Notes: generated by a model from the letters alone, not told the origin. Positions 1 to 9,255 are shown, numbered from the stretch's first letter. The stretch: DNA of 64,000 nucleotides from Candidatus Gastranaerophilales bacterium (GCA_944326455.1 CALVEA010000002.1:88885-152884); one strand, 5' to 3'. Numbers and translations are program-made.

Positions 1-1454
1 TTGTAATTAGGCTGTGCTTCCTGGAATTTCATTATAAGAGTAGAAAAATCTTTTAGTTTGGAGGCTGTTCCCGATTTTATTGTTGAAATATTATCAACAT
101 CAAGTATTGCGGCAAAAAGGCTGATATCCTGCTCGTCTGCATAATCTTGCAGATGCTTAAGTGTTGTTTCACCTATTGCGCGTTTCGGAACATTTATTAT
201 CCTGCGTAAAGATTGTGAATCATCAACGTTATAAATAAGCTTGAGGTAGGCTATTGCATCTTTAATTTCTTTACGGTCGTAGAATTTAAGTCCGCCATAG
301 ATTCTGTATGGAATTCCAGCGGCAATAAGAGCTTCTTCTAAAGCTCTTGACTGTGCGTTAGTTCTGTATAAGACCGCAAACTGATTATAATTATCCGATG
401 TTTGCGAGATTGAATTAACTATATAGTTCGCTTCATCTGCCTCATCCTGGGCTTCATAGTATGTAATTTTTTCTCCGTCGCCTTTTTGGGAATAAAGAAC
501 TTTATCGACCCGCTCTTCATTATTTTCTATAATTGAATTTGCCGCATTCAATATATTAGCTGTAGAGCGGTAATTTTGTTCAAGTTTAACGATTTTTGCC
601 TTCGGAAAATCTTTCTGGAAGTTCATGATTATTCTAAAATCAGCGCCTCGCCAGCTGTAGATGGATTGATCCACATCACCTACAACACAAAGCGATCTTT
701 CTTGCGGAACTTCCGGCTGTAAGTTTGTGTATAGAGCGTTAACCAGCTGATATTGAGCAAGGTTAGTGTCTTGATATTCGTCTACCATAATATGCTGGAA
801 TTTATCATAATATTTCTTGCGAACATCCGGATTTTGTTCAAGGAGCTTTACTGTTAAAAGAAGCATGTCGTCAAAATCTATTGCATTATTATTATTTAAA
901 GCGTTTTCATATTCTTCAAATACCCTTGATATCTGCTGTGATTTAAAATCTCTGGCAAAGGTTGCAAAAGTGTATGCATCCTGCATTTTGTTTTTTGAAT
1001 TTGATATAACAGCCTTAATAAGTTTTGGCTGGTAAATTTTATCGTCCAGGTTTAGTTTTTTTATAGCCTGCTTAATTATTGCAAGGGAGTCGGTTTCGTC
1101 ATAAATAGTAAAGTTTTTATCGAGCTTTTTCCCTGATTGAAAAGAATAATTTTCAATATCTTGTCTTAAAATTCTGCCGCAAATACTATGAAAAGTGCCT
1201 ACCCACATATATTTAACGACTCTTTCTCCGAGAATTGATGCAAGTCTTTCTTTCATTTCTCTGGCTGCTTTGTTGGTAAAAGTAACAGCAAGAATTTTAC
1301 CTGGAATCGCCCCGTTTTGAATCATATACGCTATTCTGGTGGTAAGCACTCTTGTTTTGCCGCTGCCTGCTCCAGCAAGAATCAAAAGGGCGCCCTGTGT
1401 AGTTTTGGCAGCCTCAAGCTGCTCTTTATTGAGATTTTCTAAGATATTTTCCAT
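1..1454 (-). CDS. UvrD/PcrA-type DNA helicase, N-terminal part (cut by window edge)
   Basis: Superfamily 1 3'-5' DNA helicase of the UvrD/PcrA/Rep family, acting in repair and replication restart. The frame opens at an ATG at 1454 and stays open to the left edge, giving about 484 residues of a protein usually 650-780 long; the C-terminal motifs are outside. Visible motifs in order: Walker A AGAGSGKT near residue 27, VTFTNKAA, GTFHS, Walker B VDEYQDTN, VVGDVDQSIYSWRGA, and the QNYRS motif. The product starts MENILENLNKEQ. The gene is divergent from the SLOG gene to its right. Which of UvrD, PcrA or Rep it is cannot be told from this half. Confidence 0.95.
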   Translation of the reverse strand, partial: MENILENLNKEQLEAAKTTQGALLILAGAGSGKTRVLTTRIAYMIQNGAIPGKILAVTFTNKAAREMKERLASILGERVVKYMWVGTFHSICGRILRQDIENYSFQSGKKLDKNFTIYDETDSLAIIKQAIKKLNLDDKIYQPKLIKAVISNSKNKMQDAYTFATFARDFKSQQISRVFEEYENALNNNNAIDFDDMLLLTVKLLEQNPDVRKKYYDKFQHIMVDEYQDTNLAQYQLVNALYTNLQPEVPQERSLCVVGDVDQSIYSWRGADFRIIMNFQKDFPKAKIVKLEQNYRSTANILNAANSIIENNEERVDKVLYSQKGDGEKITYYEAQDEADEANYIVNSISQTSDNYNQFAVLYRTNAQSRALEEALIAAGIPYRIYGGLKFYDRKEIKDAIAYLKLIYNVDDSQSLRRIINVPKRAIGETTLKHLQDYADEQDISLFAAILDVDNISTIKSGTASKLKDFSTLIMKFQEAQPNY

Positions 1455-1541
1455 TCCCCTATTCCCAAATACATAAATTTGTGGTATCATACACTAGCAT
1501 ACACAAAATTATTATTATTTGCAATTGATAAAGGTGGTACG

Positions 1542-2117
1542 ATGATTGAAATTTTAGATTCTTTGGATGAAGAGCAGAAACAGCCTTCTATTATGGTTCC
1601 TATGGATGATATGGATGTGGCTGACAGCTCTCCGGATACTGTTGATGAGTTGGCAATGGAATTAGCTACTATCAAGCAGCCCGCGAAAAGAATTGCAATT
1701 ATCGGGTCAAGAAACCTTGCTATTACACATCAGCAAATGATTGAAACATTAACAACGGCTCTTGTAAGACAGGGCAATACAATTATCACTTCCGGCGGTT
1801 CTTGCGGTACTAATGCAGCTGCAATAAGAGGTGCTATGAAGTCTAATCCTGATAAACTTAAAGTTATTTTACCTCAAACGATAGGACAGCAGCCGTCAGA
1901 CGTTCAAGACCAGCTTATTGGTGTTCCTAATATTGTGGAGCATGCTGACAGAGCTATGATGACATTGGCTGATGCTTCCAGAGTTTGTAACAGAGAGATT
2001 ATTGATGACTGTAATCAATTGATATGCTTCCTTTCTCATACAAGCCGTACTCTTCATACTGCAGTAGAGTATGCAGAAGAAAACCATAAAGTTGTTACAG
2101 TATTCTACTTAGATTAA
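1542..2117 (+). CDS. DprA-like SLOG/Rossmann protein
   Basis: A 191-residue protein with a DprA/SMF-like nucleotide-binding fold (SLOG superfamily). The core runs from about residue 50: a beta strand ending IIGSRN, then ITSGGSCGTNAAAIRGAM, which matches the GSR...SGGA.G..AA pattern of DprA-type proteins. It lacks the extra domains of full DprA, so a role in loading RecA on ssDNA is not established. A longer frame opens at 1479, but the ATG at 1542 has a good ribosome site (AAAGGTGG, 1530-1537) and is preferred. The acidic first 40 residues look disordered. It probably shares a transcript with the HEAT-like gene 12 bp downstream. Proteins of this type are common in Cyanobacteria. Confidence 0.7.
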   Translation: MIEILDSLDEEQKQPSIMVPMDDMDVADSSPDTVDELAMELATIKQPAKRIAIIGSRNLAITHQQMIETLTTALVRQGNTIITSGGSCGTNAAAIRGAMKSNPDKLKVILPQTIGQQPSDVQDQLIGVPNIVEHADRAMMTLADASRVCNREIIDDCNQLICFLSHTSRTLHTAVEYAEENHKVVTVFYLD

Positions 2118-2129
2118 TAGGTTTGATTT

Positions 2130-3305
2130 ATGGATTTGATAAAAAAACTCACCGGGAAAAATCCTTCTGAGTTTGAACCTGTAGCTCAAGCTCTTGTGAA
2201 TAATTCTGATAAAGAATTGTTTTCTGCTCTTGTTAAGCAGGATGATTTCTTATTTGATTTTATAAAGGACAATGTTGCAAAAAGAATTCAAAAAGCCTGC
2301 AATAAAGATAACTATTTGAACTTACTAGAGTTTTTTGATTATTATTCGCCTTCTTACGATACTATGATTGCGGAAGTTTTACATACATTCAGCGGAGATG
2401 AACTTTTGCCCGCCATTAAAGAAATTTTTATAGACGGAGAGGACTCAGCAAAAGCTTATGCGGCTAAATATTTTTCTTTTGTTAATAAAGACTTATTAGG
2501 AGACATAATTCCGCTCTTACGTCAAACTGCATTTTCTAAATTTGAACCTCTGTCAGTAAATTCAATAGAAGTATTATCTTTGTTAAATGATGAGGAATCA
2601 AAAAATGAGGCTCTTTCGCGGCTCAATAGCGATGATGATTTTATGAAATTTGAAGCTGTCAAGTTTCTGGTGAATTATCAGGCTAAAGATTCTATAACAA
2701 GGATTCTGGAGGTTATGAAAGAATCTTCATTGTCCGAGAATATAGCTTGTCAGATACCGTTTTTAATTCCGCTTGAGGATTTGATTAAGCAGGATGAAGA
2801 GGCTGCACTGTTGGTTTTATGCTATATTGTAAATGCAATACCGGAGATTGTGACACCGGATTCCGTAATTGATTACGGTTTGTATAATATTCTCGAAATC
2901 ATCATGAAGTCTCCTATTACAAGTACTTCTGCCGTACTTTTAAGGCTGGCTAAGGAGAAATTCCAAGAGCTGTCTTCTAACGAGGAGTATATTTTTGATT
3001 GTGACAGAAATACAAAAAATGAAATTAAGGAAATTAATGGTCTGCTTTCATCACTCAATACAAATAAGTTAGACAGTTTGTTATATGACGAATTATTTGA
3101 GGGAAGCGATTTTGTGTTCTTTGCTCTTGACTATGTGAATGAGATTGAAGAATTGGAAGCGCTTTTGGATAGTCAAAACCCGACACTTGTATTGAAGGTG
3201 CTTACTATTTTAAAAGAAAAAGGCTCGTTAACAGAAAGCGCAAAAGAGGAAGCTTTAAAACATATCCAGGCACCGGGAATAAGAGAAATTATAGAAGTTC
3301 TATAG
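2130..3305 (+). CDS. HEAT-like helical repeat protein
   Basis: A 391-residue acidic, all-helical protein with no signal peptide or membrane segment. Pairs of amphipathic helices of about 30-35 residues recur through residues 60-250 (for example the stretch around DDFMKFEAVKFLVNYQAKDSITRILEVM), which is the look of HEAT/armadillo repeats. Such proteins are scaffolds or, in Cyanobacteria, sometimes phycobilin-lyase relatives, but no catalytic motif is visible and no specific function is claimed. It begins 12 bp after the SLOG gene and probably shares its transcript. Its stop overlaps the end of the convergent gene at 3300 by 6 bp. Confidence 0.6.
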   Translation: MDLIKKLTGKNPSEFEPVAQALVNNSDKELFSALVKQDDFLFDFIKDNVAKRIQKACNKDNYLNLLEFFDYYSPSYDTMIAEVLHTFSGDELLPAIKEIFIDGEDSAKAYAAKYFSFVNKDLLGDIIPLLRQTAFSKFEPLSVNSIEVLSLLNDEESKNEALSRLNSDDDFMKFEAVKFLVNYQAKDSITRILEVMKESSLSENIACQIPFLIPLEDLIKQDEEAALLVLCYIVNAIPEIVTPDSVIDYGLYNILEIIMKSPITSTSAVLLRLAKEKFQELSSNEEYIFDCDRNTKNEIKEINGLLSSLNTNKLDSLLYDELFEGSDFVFFALDYVNEIEELEALLDSQNPTLVLKVLTILKEKGSLTESAKEEALKHIQAPGIREIIEVL

Positions 3306-3584
3306 TATGTAATCCGAATTACCTAAATCAAAATCTTTATTAAAATCTTTTATAACTTCGGATGATACTTTCCAGTTGATTTTCCCTTGAGGATATTTAA
3401 TGTAGTGTTTGGCTGAACAAAGAGTTGATACCATGCAGGAATCCATAATATTCAAGTGTGAAATATCTACTGTAAGATTTTCGCAATGGTATTTTTCAAT
3501 ATAAGAACTTATGTGCTCAACAGCTTCTATTGGATTTGTGCTGTAAGTATCAAGTATTTCACTTTGGGGTAATAGTTGTATCAT
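3300..3584 (-). CDS. Small STAS-like protein
   Basis: A 94-residue protein whose centre (LTVDISHLNIMDSCMVSTL) resembles the conserved strand-loop-helix of STAS domains, where a Ser or Asp in the D(S/T) loop is the phosphorylation site in anti-anti-sigma factors. The length suits a single STAS domain. No anti-sigma kinase is adjacent. It lies tail to tail with the HEAT-like gene, overlapping by 6 bp. The family assignment rests on pattern only; it could also be an unrelated small alpha/beta protein. Confidence 0.45.
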   Translation of the reverse strand: MIQLLPQSEILDTYSTNPIEAVEHISSYIEKYHCENLTVDISHLNIMDSCMVSTLCSAKHYIKYPQGKINWKVSSEVIKDFNKDFDLGNSDYIL

Positions 3585-3713
3585 GTATTTTCCTTATTCT
3601 GTATAAGTTAACGTCATAAGTCATATTTTTTTTATGATTTTTTAAATTAAATCCCCCTTTTAGTGGAAATTTATTTTATAATATAATATGTAAGTGGAAA
3701 AGGGAGATATATT

Positions 3714-4256
3714 ATGGCAGGGAATAAAGAAAATGCATTGGAAGCAGCTAAGAAAATTAAACTTTTGGCATTTGATGTAGATGGAGTTATGACAGACGGA
3801 AGTGTTACTTATGATGAAAACGGGGTTGAGTACAAGACTTTTAACGTAAAAGACGGGCATGGTCTTGTCAGGATGAATCATTCAGGCTTTATTACAGCTA
3901 TAATTACCGCAAGAAACAACGGAACTGTAAGGCATCGAGCTGAAAATCTTAATATAACAGAGATTTATCAGGGACAAAAATATAAGCTTCCGGCTTTGGA
4001 AGAGATTATGAAAAAATACAATCTTACATTCGAGAATGTATCATATATGGGGGATGATCTTCCGGATGTTTGCATCTTAGAAAAGGTCGGGCTTGCGTGC
4101 TGTCCGAATGATGCAGTAAAAGAGGTTAAGGATATTTGTAATTTCCAATCTTCCGTAAACGGCGGCAGGGGCGCAGTACGGGAATTATGTGACTTTATAC
4201 TTGATGCTCAGGGTATAGAAAAAGAATACATTGTAGCGGAAGGTAAAAACAGATAG
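3714..4256 (+). CDS. kdsC: 3-deoxy-D-manno-octulosonate 8-phosphate phosphatase (KdsC)
   Basis: A HAD-family phosphatase of 180 residues. KdsC removes the phosphate from Kdo-8-P to give Kdo for the lipopolysaccharide inner core. HAD motif 1 is FDVDGVMTDG (nucleophile D21, acid/base D23), motif II is the TAR of ITARNNG, and motif IV is MGDDLPD. The near C-terminal GGRGAVRELCD is typical of KdsC, and the lack of a large cap fits its tetrameric C0-type family. The ribosome site is AAGGGAGA before the ATG. ComEC follows after 12 bp. Its presence indicates a Gram-negative-type envelope. The related NeuA/YrbI-type phosphatases are the main alternative. Confidence 0.88.
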   Translation: MAGNKENALEAAKKIKLLAFDVDGVMTDGSVTYDENGVEYKTFNVKDGHGLVRMNHSGFITAIITARNNGTVRHRAENLNITEIYQGQKYKLPALEEIMKKYNLTFENVSYMGDDLPDVCILEKVGLACCPNDAVKEVKDICNFQSSVNGGRGAVRELCDFILDAQGIEKEYIVAEGKNR

Positions 4257-4268
4257 GAATTTCAGCTG

Positions 4269-6668
4269 TTGTTAAGAAGTGTCTGTTCTGCTCTTTGCCG
4301 GAGCAAAAATCTTTTAATGCTTCTGACTGCCGGAATCTATATTCTGGCGCTTTATTCCGTGCTAAGCGGACATTTATTATTCTTTTCGGCAATTGTTTCA
4401 ATTCTGGCTGTTGCAGCAATTATACAGGAGCTTTTTCCGGTTAAGTATATTGTTGTTTGGATTCTTATTTTTTATCTTGGGGCTGTAAATACGGTATGCA
4501 GTCTAAAGGATTCGGATGAGCTTTTAAATCTTGCTCCTGTTAATTCCAAAATTACGGGAACGATAATTTCTATACCGCAAGGAGCTGCAGAAAATAAGCC
4601 AAAGTTTTTTCTCAAGGTTAAGAGTATAGAGTTTGGGTCGGTAAGAAAAGAGTTTAAAGACGAAAAGACTCTGGTAACTTACACTCCTGATTTAGCCGAG
4701 CCTATATCCTATGAAGGTCTAAAACTTTATAATACTTGTGTTTTTGAAGGGAGGTTATCCGCTCCTTTTAAAGCAGGTAATCCTTCACAGTTTGATTATG
4801 GAAATTATTTAAGAAATCATGAAACATATTCAGTGTTCTATGCTAAAAAATATGAGGTTTTAAATATTAAGCCGTCAAGATTTCAAAAGTTTATGCAAGG
4901 GGTGAATGAATACAGAGAAAGAATAATAACTTCCCATTCAAAGTATTTAAAATCCCCAAATCTGGAAATTCTTGGAGGTATTGTGTTTGGTGATGATGCT
5001 GTATCTCCTCCTAAGAACATAAAACAATCTTTTATTAATTCAGGTCTGTTACATATTCTTGCCGCTTCGGGAATGAATGTTGCATTCATTTATTCATTTT
5101 TCTATTTCTTAATGTCTGTCTTTGGAATGAATTTTAAACTTAAAGTTTGTTTAGGCATTGTTACGGTCTTAATTTATTCTCTTATGACAGGGTTAGGAGC
5201 TTCTGTGATAAGAGCTGCCTGTATGTTAGTGTTTGTCCTCATCGGTAAGCTTATTGACAGGGATGCTCACAGTATTTCGCTGCTTTCGTTTGTTGCTCTT
5301 CTAATGCTTCTGTATAATCCTTTGTATATTAATGATGTAGGGTTTCAATTATCTTTTATTGTCACCTTCGGAATTCTGGTGACGGCACCTTTGATTGCCA
5401 GGTTTAAAAATCGTGCTGCAGATTTTATTGTCGGAACGATAAGTATCCCTATTATAGCGCAGTTATGGGTGATACCTGTTCAGATTTTCTATTTCAATAA
5501 CATAAGTCTTTATTCCGTATTTGCCAATATAATGAGTGTACCGATTCTAATGGTGGTTAGTTTTGGAGGTTTTGTAAGTTCTCTGTTGGCTGGAATACCG
5601 GTTATATCTGACTTTGTTTGTAAAACTTTTGACTTTGCTTTAAATCCTCTAATATCTCTCCTTGTTAATATTTCGGATTTTTGGGGCAATCTTCCGCATG
5701 CGGCTTTGCAGACAACACACCCTTCCGTATTTCAAATAATCATTTATTACGGGCTTTTGTTGTCGATTACTGCACTTTTTTATAAAGAACTGAAAAATAA
5801 AAATGTTTTAAAATGGGGTGTCCTTATTCTATCCATCATACTTGTGATATCGCTGATACCGGTGAAGAACCAAAATTTAGAGATTACGGCATTTGATGTA
5901 GGTAACGCTGATTGTTTTCTGATTAAAACTCCTGATAATAAGTATTTGATGGTTGATACTGCACGTAGCGGGTATAGAGGCGGAAAAACTCAGGCTGAAA
6001 TAATTGTTCTGAAATATCTAAAGGATAGAGGCATAAAAAACATTGATTCTATTGTTATTACACATTTTGATAATGACCATTGCGGCGGGGCAGTGCCTCT
6101 GATGGAGAATGTTAATGTTTCCAAAATTTATGTGAATACTCTAAGCCATGATTCTGAAGCAGCAAGACAAATTTATGAAACCGCAAATCGTACTCATACA
6201 AAGCTTATTGAGACTAAAAATAACGAGTATATTTACAACAAATCAGACCTTAAAATTACGAATTTTTCCGGAAACAATGCGAGCGGGAATGATAACGATG
6301 ATTCAATTTTGACAATGGTTGAATATAACGGATTCAGAATGCTATTTACGGGAGATTCAAGTGCTGATGAAATTATGAAACACAATGAAATTTCCGGGGA
6401 AATAACTGTTCTTAAAGTCCCTCATCATGGCGCAGCAGGAGGTGTAAATAAAGACCTCATGAAGAAATTTTCTCCGAAATATTCAATAATTTCTGTGGGT
6501 GAGAACAAGTTTGGACACCCTAACCTCTACACTCTTGAAATTCTTAAAACTTCAACAATTTTAAGAACTGATATAGATAATGCCATCCGCATAAAAGTGG
6601 ATAAGAATGGTTATCAGGTTTTAACTTACAATATCAAAAGACGAAAATTTGAGCGCTTTGTTAATTAA
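4269..6668 (+). CDS. comEC: ComEC/Rec2 DNA uptake channel
   Basis: A 799-residue membrane protein that carries single-stranded DNA across the inner membrane during natural transformation. In order: N-terminal helices and a soluble DUF4131/OB-like part (about 1-200), the multi-helix Competence domain (about 220-510, with the LHILAASGMNVAF signature), and a C-terminal metallo-beta-lactamase domain (about 535-end) with ITHFDNDHCGG, LFTGD and VPHHG. The metal-binding HxDxDH is intact, which suits the proposed nuclease role. The frame can start at a TTG at 4269 (AGGAA 10 bp upstream) or at an ATG at 4317; I kept the longer form with little certainty. It closely follows kdsC. Confidence 0.92.
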   Translation: MLRSVCSALCRSKNLLMLLTAGIYILALYSVLSGHLLFFSAIVSILAVAAIIQELFPVKYIVVWILIFYLGAVNTVCSLKDSDELLNLAPVNSKITGTIISIPQGAAENKPKFFLKVKSIEFGSVRKEFKDEKTLVTYTPDLAEPISYEGLKLYNTCVFEGRLSAPFKAGNPSQFDYGNYLRNHETYSVFYAKKYEVLNIKPSRFQKFMQGVNEYRERIITSHSKYLKSPNLEILGGIVFGDDAVSPPKNIKQSFINSGLLHILAASGMNVAFIYSFFYFLMSVFGMNFKLKVCLGIVTVLIYSLMTGLGASVIRAACMLVFVLIGKLIDRDAHSISLLSFVALLMLLYNPLYINDVGFQLSFIVTFGILVTAPLIARFKNRAADFIVGTISIPIIAQLWVIPVQIFYFNNISLYSVFANIMSVPILMVVSFGGFVSSLLAGIPVISDFVCKTFDFALNPLISLLVNISDFWGNLPHAALQTTHPSVFQIIIYYGLLLSITALFYKELKNKNVLKWGVLILSIILVISLIPVKNQNLEITAFDVGNADCFLIKTPDNKYLMVDTARSGYRGGKTQAEIIVLKYLKDRGIKNIDSIVITHFDNDHCGGAVPLMENVNVSKIYVNTLSHDSEAARQIYETANRTHTKLIETKNNEYIYNKSDLKITNFSGNNASGNDNDDSILTMVEYNGFRMLFTGDSSADEIMKHNEISGEITVLKVPHHGAAGGVNKDLMKKFSPKYSIISVGENKFGHPNLYTLEILKTSTILRTDIDNAIRIKVDKNGYQVLTYNIKRRKFERFVN

Positions 6669-6702
6669 GCGGCTATGATTTTCTTTGCTATTGTTAAGTA
6701 CC

Positions 6703-7086
6703 TTACCAGACAACTTTTTCAATTAATTCTATTTCGTATCCGTCCGGGTCTTGTATAAACGCAATTTTTGACCCTTTTCCGTTTAAGTCAAACGGCGGGT
6801 AGAGGTAGGTATATCCCAGCTGTTCTATTTTTTTTGTAAATTCATCTAATGAAGCAACAGCAAATCCAAAATGCCCGAATCCTGTCCCAACTGCGTATCC
6901 GTCAGAAGGTGTTTCATCATTGTATGTTAATTCAATCTGGCATGTTTTTTCTTTATCATTCAAGAAATAAAGAGTGCAGTCTTCAAGTCTTTTTTCGTGG
7001 TCAAGTTCCATATCAAGAACTTCTGTATAAAATTTTAACGATTTTTCAATATCTTTAACCCTAATCATAGTATGCAAAAACTTCAT
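6703..7086 (-). CDS. gloA: Glyoxalase I (lactoylglutathione lyase)
   Basis: A 127-residue vicinal-oxygen-chelate protein. Glyoxalase I isomerises the hemithioacetal of methylglyoxal and glutathione to S-lactoylglutathione. The four metal ligands of the E. coli enzyme (H5, E56, H74, E122) correspond to H5, E52, H72 and E118 here, with GHFGFAV and DPDGYEIELIE in the expected places, so it looks like the active Ni/Co type. The ATG is preceded by a perfect ribosome site (AAGGAGGTG). It is divergent from the thioesterase gene at 7147, and the 60 bp between them must hold both promoters. If the host lacks glutathione, another thiol may be the cofactor. Confidence 0.9.
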   Translation of the reverse strand: MKFLHTMIRVKDIEKSLKFYTEVLDMELDHEKRLEDCTLYFLNDKEKTCQIELTYNDETPSDGYAVGTGFGHFGFAVASLDEFTKKIEQLGYTYLYPPFDLNGKGSKIAFIQDPDGYEIELIEKVVW

Positions 7087-7146
7087 ATAACACCTCCTTT
7101 TTTTTACAATAATACTATAAAAATACTTTTGTGCTAGAATGAAGTT

Positions 7147-7557
7147 ATGAAGGATGAATTAATACAAAAAGTTTATTATTCCGATACTGATGCTTTTGGT
7201 GTTGTTTGGCACGGCTCGTATCTTAGATGGCTTGAAATGGGCAGGGTTGAACTTTGTGAAAAATACGGGCTTAATATGCTGGAGTTAGAGAAGCAAGATA
7301 TAGTTCTTCCTGTTACAAATATGAATATCCGCTATAAGTCATCAGGAAAGCTTAATGACATTGTGCTTATAGAGACAAGTATTAAGAAATTAACTCCCGT
7401 TACGATTGTATTTGAACAGACTATTAAGAATCAGTCAACAGGAAAACTCTTTTTGCAGGCTGAATTTGAAGTTGTAGCTATTCACAATGACGGTTCTCTT
7501 CACAGAAGACTTCCTGATGTTATTAAAAATGCTTTCAACTCTGAATGCCTCGTCTAG
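7147..7557 (+). CDS. YbgC/FcbC-family acyl-CoA thioesterase
   Basis: A 136-residue hotdog-fold thioesterase. The N-terminal motif YYSDTDAFGVVWHGSYLRW matches YbgC (YYEDTDAGGVVYHASY), with the catalytic aspartate at D15. E. coli YbgC hydrolyses short or medium acyl-CoAs and associates with the Tol-Pal system; no tol genes are visible here. The gene opens a compact cluster with the pseudouridine synthase (15 bp downstream) and coaE, so co-transcription is likely. Physiological substrate not determinable from sequence. Confidence 0.85.
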   Translation: MKDELIQKVYYSDTDAFGVVWHGSYLRWLEMGRVELCEKYGLNMLELEKQDIVLPVTNMNIRYKSSGKLNDIVLIETSIKKLTPVTIVFEQTIKNQSTGKLFLQAEFEVVAIHNDGSLHRRLPDVIKNAFNSECLV

Positions 7558-7572
7558 ATAGGTTTTGATTCT

Positions 7573-8325
7573 ATGCAAAGATTAAACAAATTTATAGCAT
7601 CATCCGGGCTTTGTTCAAGACGCAGCGCTGACGACCTTATAGAATCAGGTAAGGTTTCTGTCAACGGGAAAATTGTTACAGAATTGGGCTTTCAAGTTGG
7701 TTCTAAGGACAAAGTTTCTGTATCAGGTAAGATTATTAAGCCTCAAAAGCTTGATTACTACCGTTTTTATAAGCCTGCCGGCTATATTACCACATCAGAT
7801 GATGAAAAAGGCAGAAAAACCATTTATGATGTAATTCCGCCGGAGTTGAAATATTTGAAACCGGTTGGAAGGCTTGATAAAGATTCAACAGGTTTGATTA
7901 TTATGACTAATGATGGTGAACTTGTAAATCAAATGACTCACCCATCAGTAAAAGTTCCTAAAATTTATCTTGTCCAAATTAATGGCAAAATCACCCCGGA
8001 AGACGGAGAACAAATGTTTAACGGTATTGAAATAGAAACTGACTCCGGTGAAAAGAGAACAGCCTATGCAGAAGTTTTTCCGGTTGAAATAGCGGCAAAA
8101 TCTTCAACCCTAAGAGTTACTCTCTATCAGGGAATAAACCGACAAATAAGAAAGATGTTTGCAAAACTCGGGTTTGAAGTGGTATCACTTAAGAGAATCC
8201 AGCATGCAACCATAACCATTGAGGGGCTTAAACGAGGACAGATAAAACCTCTTAAACCTAAACAGATTAAAGAGCTGAAAATATATCTTTCTAAATTGGA
8301 AAAGGATAAAGAATGCTCAAAATAG
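7573..8325 (+). CDS. rluB: RsuA/RluB-family pseudouridine synthase
   Basis: A 250-residue RNA pseudouridine synthase. An S4 RNA-binding domain (residues 1-60, LNKFIASSGLCSRRSADDLI) precedes the catalytic domain, which carries the signature GRLDKDSTGLIIMTNDG with catalytic D102. RluB modifies 23S U2605 and RsuA modifies 16S U516; the length and the LYQGINRQIRKM motif suit the RluB/RluE/RluF/RsuA group, and RluB is my best guess. The lysine-rich tail overlaps the start of coaE by 13 bp, implying coupled translation. Confidence 0.85.
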   Translation: MQRLNKFIASSGLCSRRSADDLIESGKVSVNGKIVTELGFQVGSKDKVSVSGKIIKPQKLDYYRFYKPAGYITTSDDEKGRKTIYDVIPPELKYLKPVGRLDKDSTGLIIMTNDGELVNQMTHPSVKVPKIYLVQINGKITPEDGEQMFNGIEIETDSGEKRTAYAEVFPVEIAAKSSTLRVTLYQGINRQIRKMFAKLGFEVVSLKRIQHATITIEGLKRGQIKPLKPKQIKELKIYLSKLEKDKECSK

Positions 8326-8888
8326 GCATCACAGGAAATATCGCTTCAGGAAAATCAACAGTCGAAAATATTATAAAAGAATTCGGCTATGATGTCTTTG
8401 ATACCGACGAAATGACACATAGAATTTTAGATGCAGCTAAATCCGATATTGTGAAGATTTTTCCTGAAGAAGATGTAATAACGAATGGTCAAATTGACAG
8501 AAAAAAAATCGCTACAATAGTTTTTTCCGATAATAACAAACTAAAGATGCTTGAATCAATAATTCACCCGAAAGTTAAGCAAGAAATATTGAATATTCTT
8601 AATTCCGGTCAGAATAAGAAAGCAGTGTTTGTATCTGTGCCGCTAATGTTTGAGGCAGGTTTTGAAGATATTTTTGATAAGATTATATTTGTATCAGCAC
8701 CAGAAAACCTGCGGCTAAAGAGACTTATGCTCCGAAATAACTTGACTGAAGAAGATGCCTTAAAAAGGATTAAATCTCAGCTTCCTGAATCAAATAAAAT
8801 AAGCAAATCTTCTTATATTATCAAAAATGATTCGGATATAGAACAAATTATCCCGCAAATTAAAGTAATATTATCCGATATAAAATAA
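8313..8888 (+). CDS. coaE: Dephospho-CoA kinase (CoaE)
   Basis: A 191-residue P-loop kinase catalysing the last step of coenzyme A synthesis, phosphorylating the 3'-OH of dephospho-CoA. The P-loop is GITGNIASGKST (residues 5-16); DTDEMTHRIL and the H-P-x-V motif (IIHPKVKQEIL) are characteristic of CoaE, followed by VFVSVPLMFEAGF. Length is normal for the family. Translation is probably coupled to the upstream pseudouridine synthase through a 13-bp overlap. A hairpin directly downstream ends the cluster. Confidence 0.93.
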   Translation: MLKIGITGNIASGKSTVENIIKEFGYDVFDTDEMTHRILDAAKSDIVKIFPEEDVITNGQIDRKKIATIVFSDNNKLKMLESIIHPKVKQEILNILNSGQNKKAVFVSVPLMFEAGFEDIFDKIIFVSAPENLRLKRLMLRNNLTEEDALKRIKSQLPESNKISKSSYIIKNDSDIEQIIPQIKVILSDIK

Positions 8889-8894
8889 AAAAAA

Positions 8895-8935
8895 GGAATT
8901 CTTTAAATACAGAATTCCAATGGTTGTTTTTTCTC
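8895..8935. terminator. Rho-independent terminator after coaE
   Basis: A perfect 8-bp stem, GGAATTCT (8895-8902) with AGAATTCC (8911-8918), has an 8-nt loop, a run of A before it and a T-rich stretch after it. It sits 7 bp after the coaE stop. The A and T tracts on both sides could let it act for both strands. Confidence 0.7.
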
Positions 8936-8999
8936 TTTATCTCTATGTTTCCTCGTATTTTGTTAATCCGGGATTCCCATCCCAAACTTCCCCCGCCTA

Positions 9000-9188
9000 C
9001 TAATCCAGCAGCGCCTCTAGGATTCTGGCATTTTTATCTGCCAGACCGCTTTTTCTTACCTGACTGCGTGTGATGTAGCTTCTGAGAGCCTCTCTGATTA
9101 ATTCAGATCTGGATCTGCTTTCTAAATCCGCTACTTCATCAATTTTGCCTAAGAAACTTTCAGGCATTGAAATCAAAACTCTAGCCAT
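9000..9188 (-). CDS. CopG-type ribbon-helix-helix DNA-binding protein
   Basis: A 62-residue protein with a ribbon-helix-helix fold: an N-terminal strand (ARVLISMPESFLGKID), then two helices through SRSELIREALRSYI. It looks like CopG/ParD/NikR-type repressors and antitoxins. No toxin gene is adjacent, so it is more likely a solo regulator. The ribosome site AAGGAG lies 7 bp before the ATG. An inverted repeat lies in its own upstream region (9210-9255), a good candidate for its operator, and a similar motif lies before two small genes at 42225 and 43526. Confidence 0.8.
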   Translation of the reverse strand: MARVLISMPESFLGKIDEVADLESRSRSELIREALRSYITRSQVRKSGLADKNARILEALLD

Positions 9189-9209
9189 GTTGTGCTCCTT
9201 TTATACTCT

Positions 9210-9255
9210 AATACTTTATTTATATTCTTTGTGCCTTGCATATATATAAAGTATT
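9210..9255 (-). promoter_or_regulatory. Inverted repeat upstream of the CopG-type gene (candidate operator)
   Basis: AATACTTTAT (9210-9219) and ATAAAGTATT (9246-9255) are exact inverse complements separated by 26 bp, and lie 22-67 bp before the ATG of the CopG-type gene. Ribbon-helix-helix repressors usually bind such inverted repeats and control their own genes. The distal half, read on the minus strand, gives AATACTTTATATATAT, which recurs upstream of 42225 and 43526 with small changes. Binding is inferred. Confidence 0.5.

Noticed and set aside
9000..9188. A toxin-antitoxin pair with the CopG-type protein as antitoxin
   Set aside because: No small toxin-like gene lies next to it on either side.
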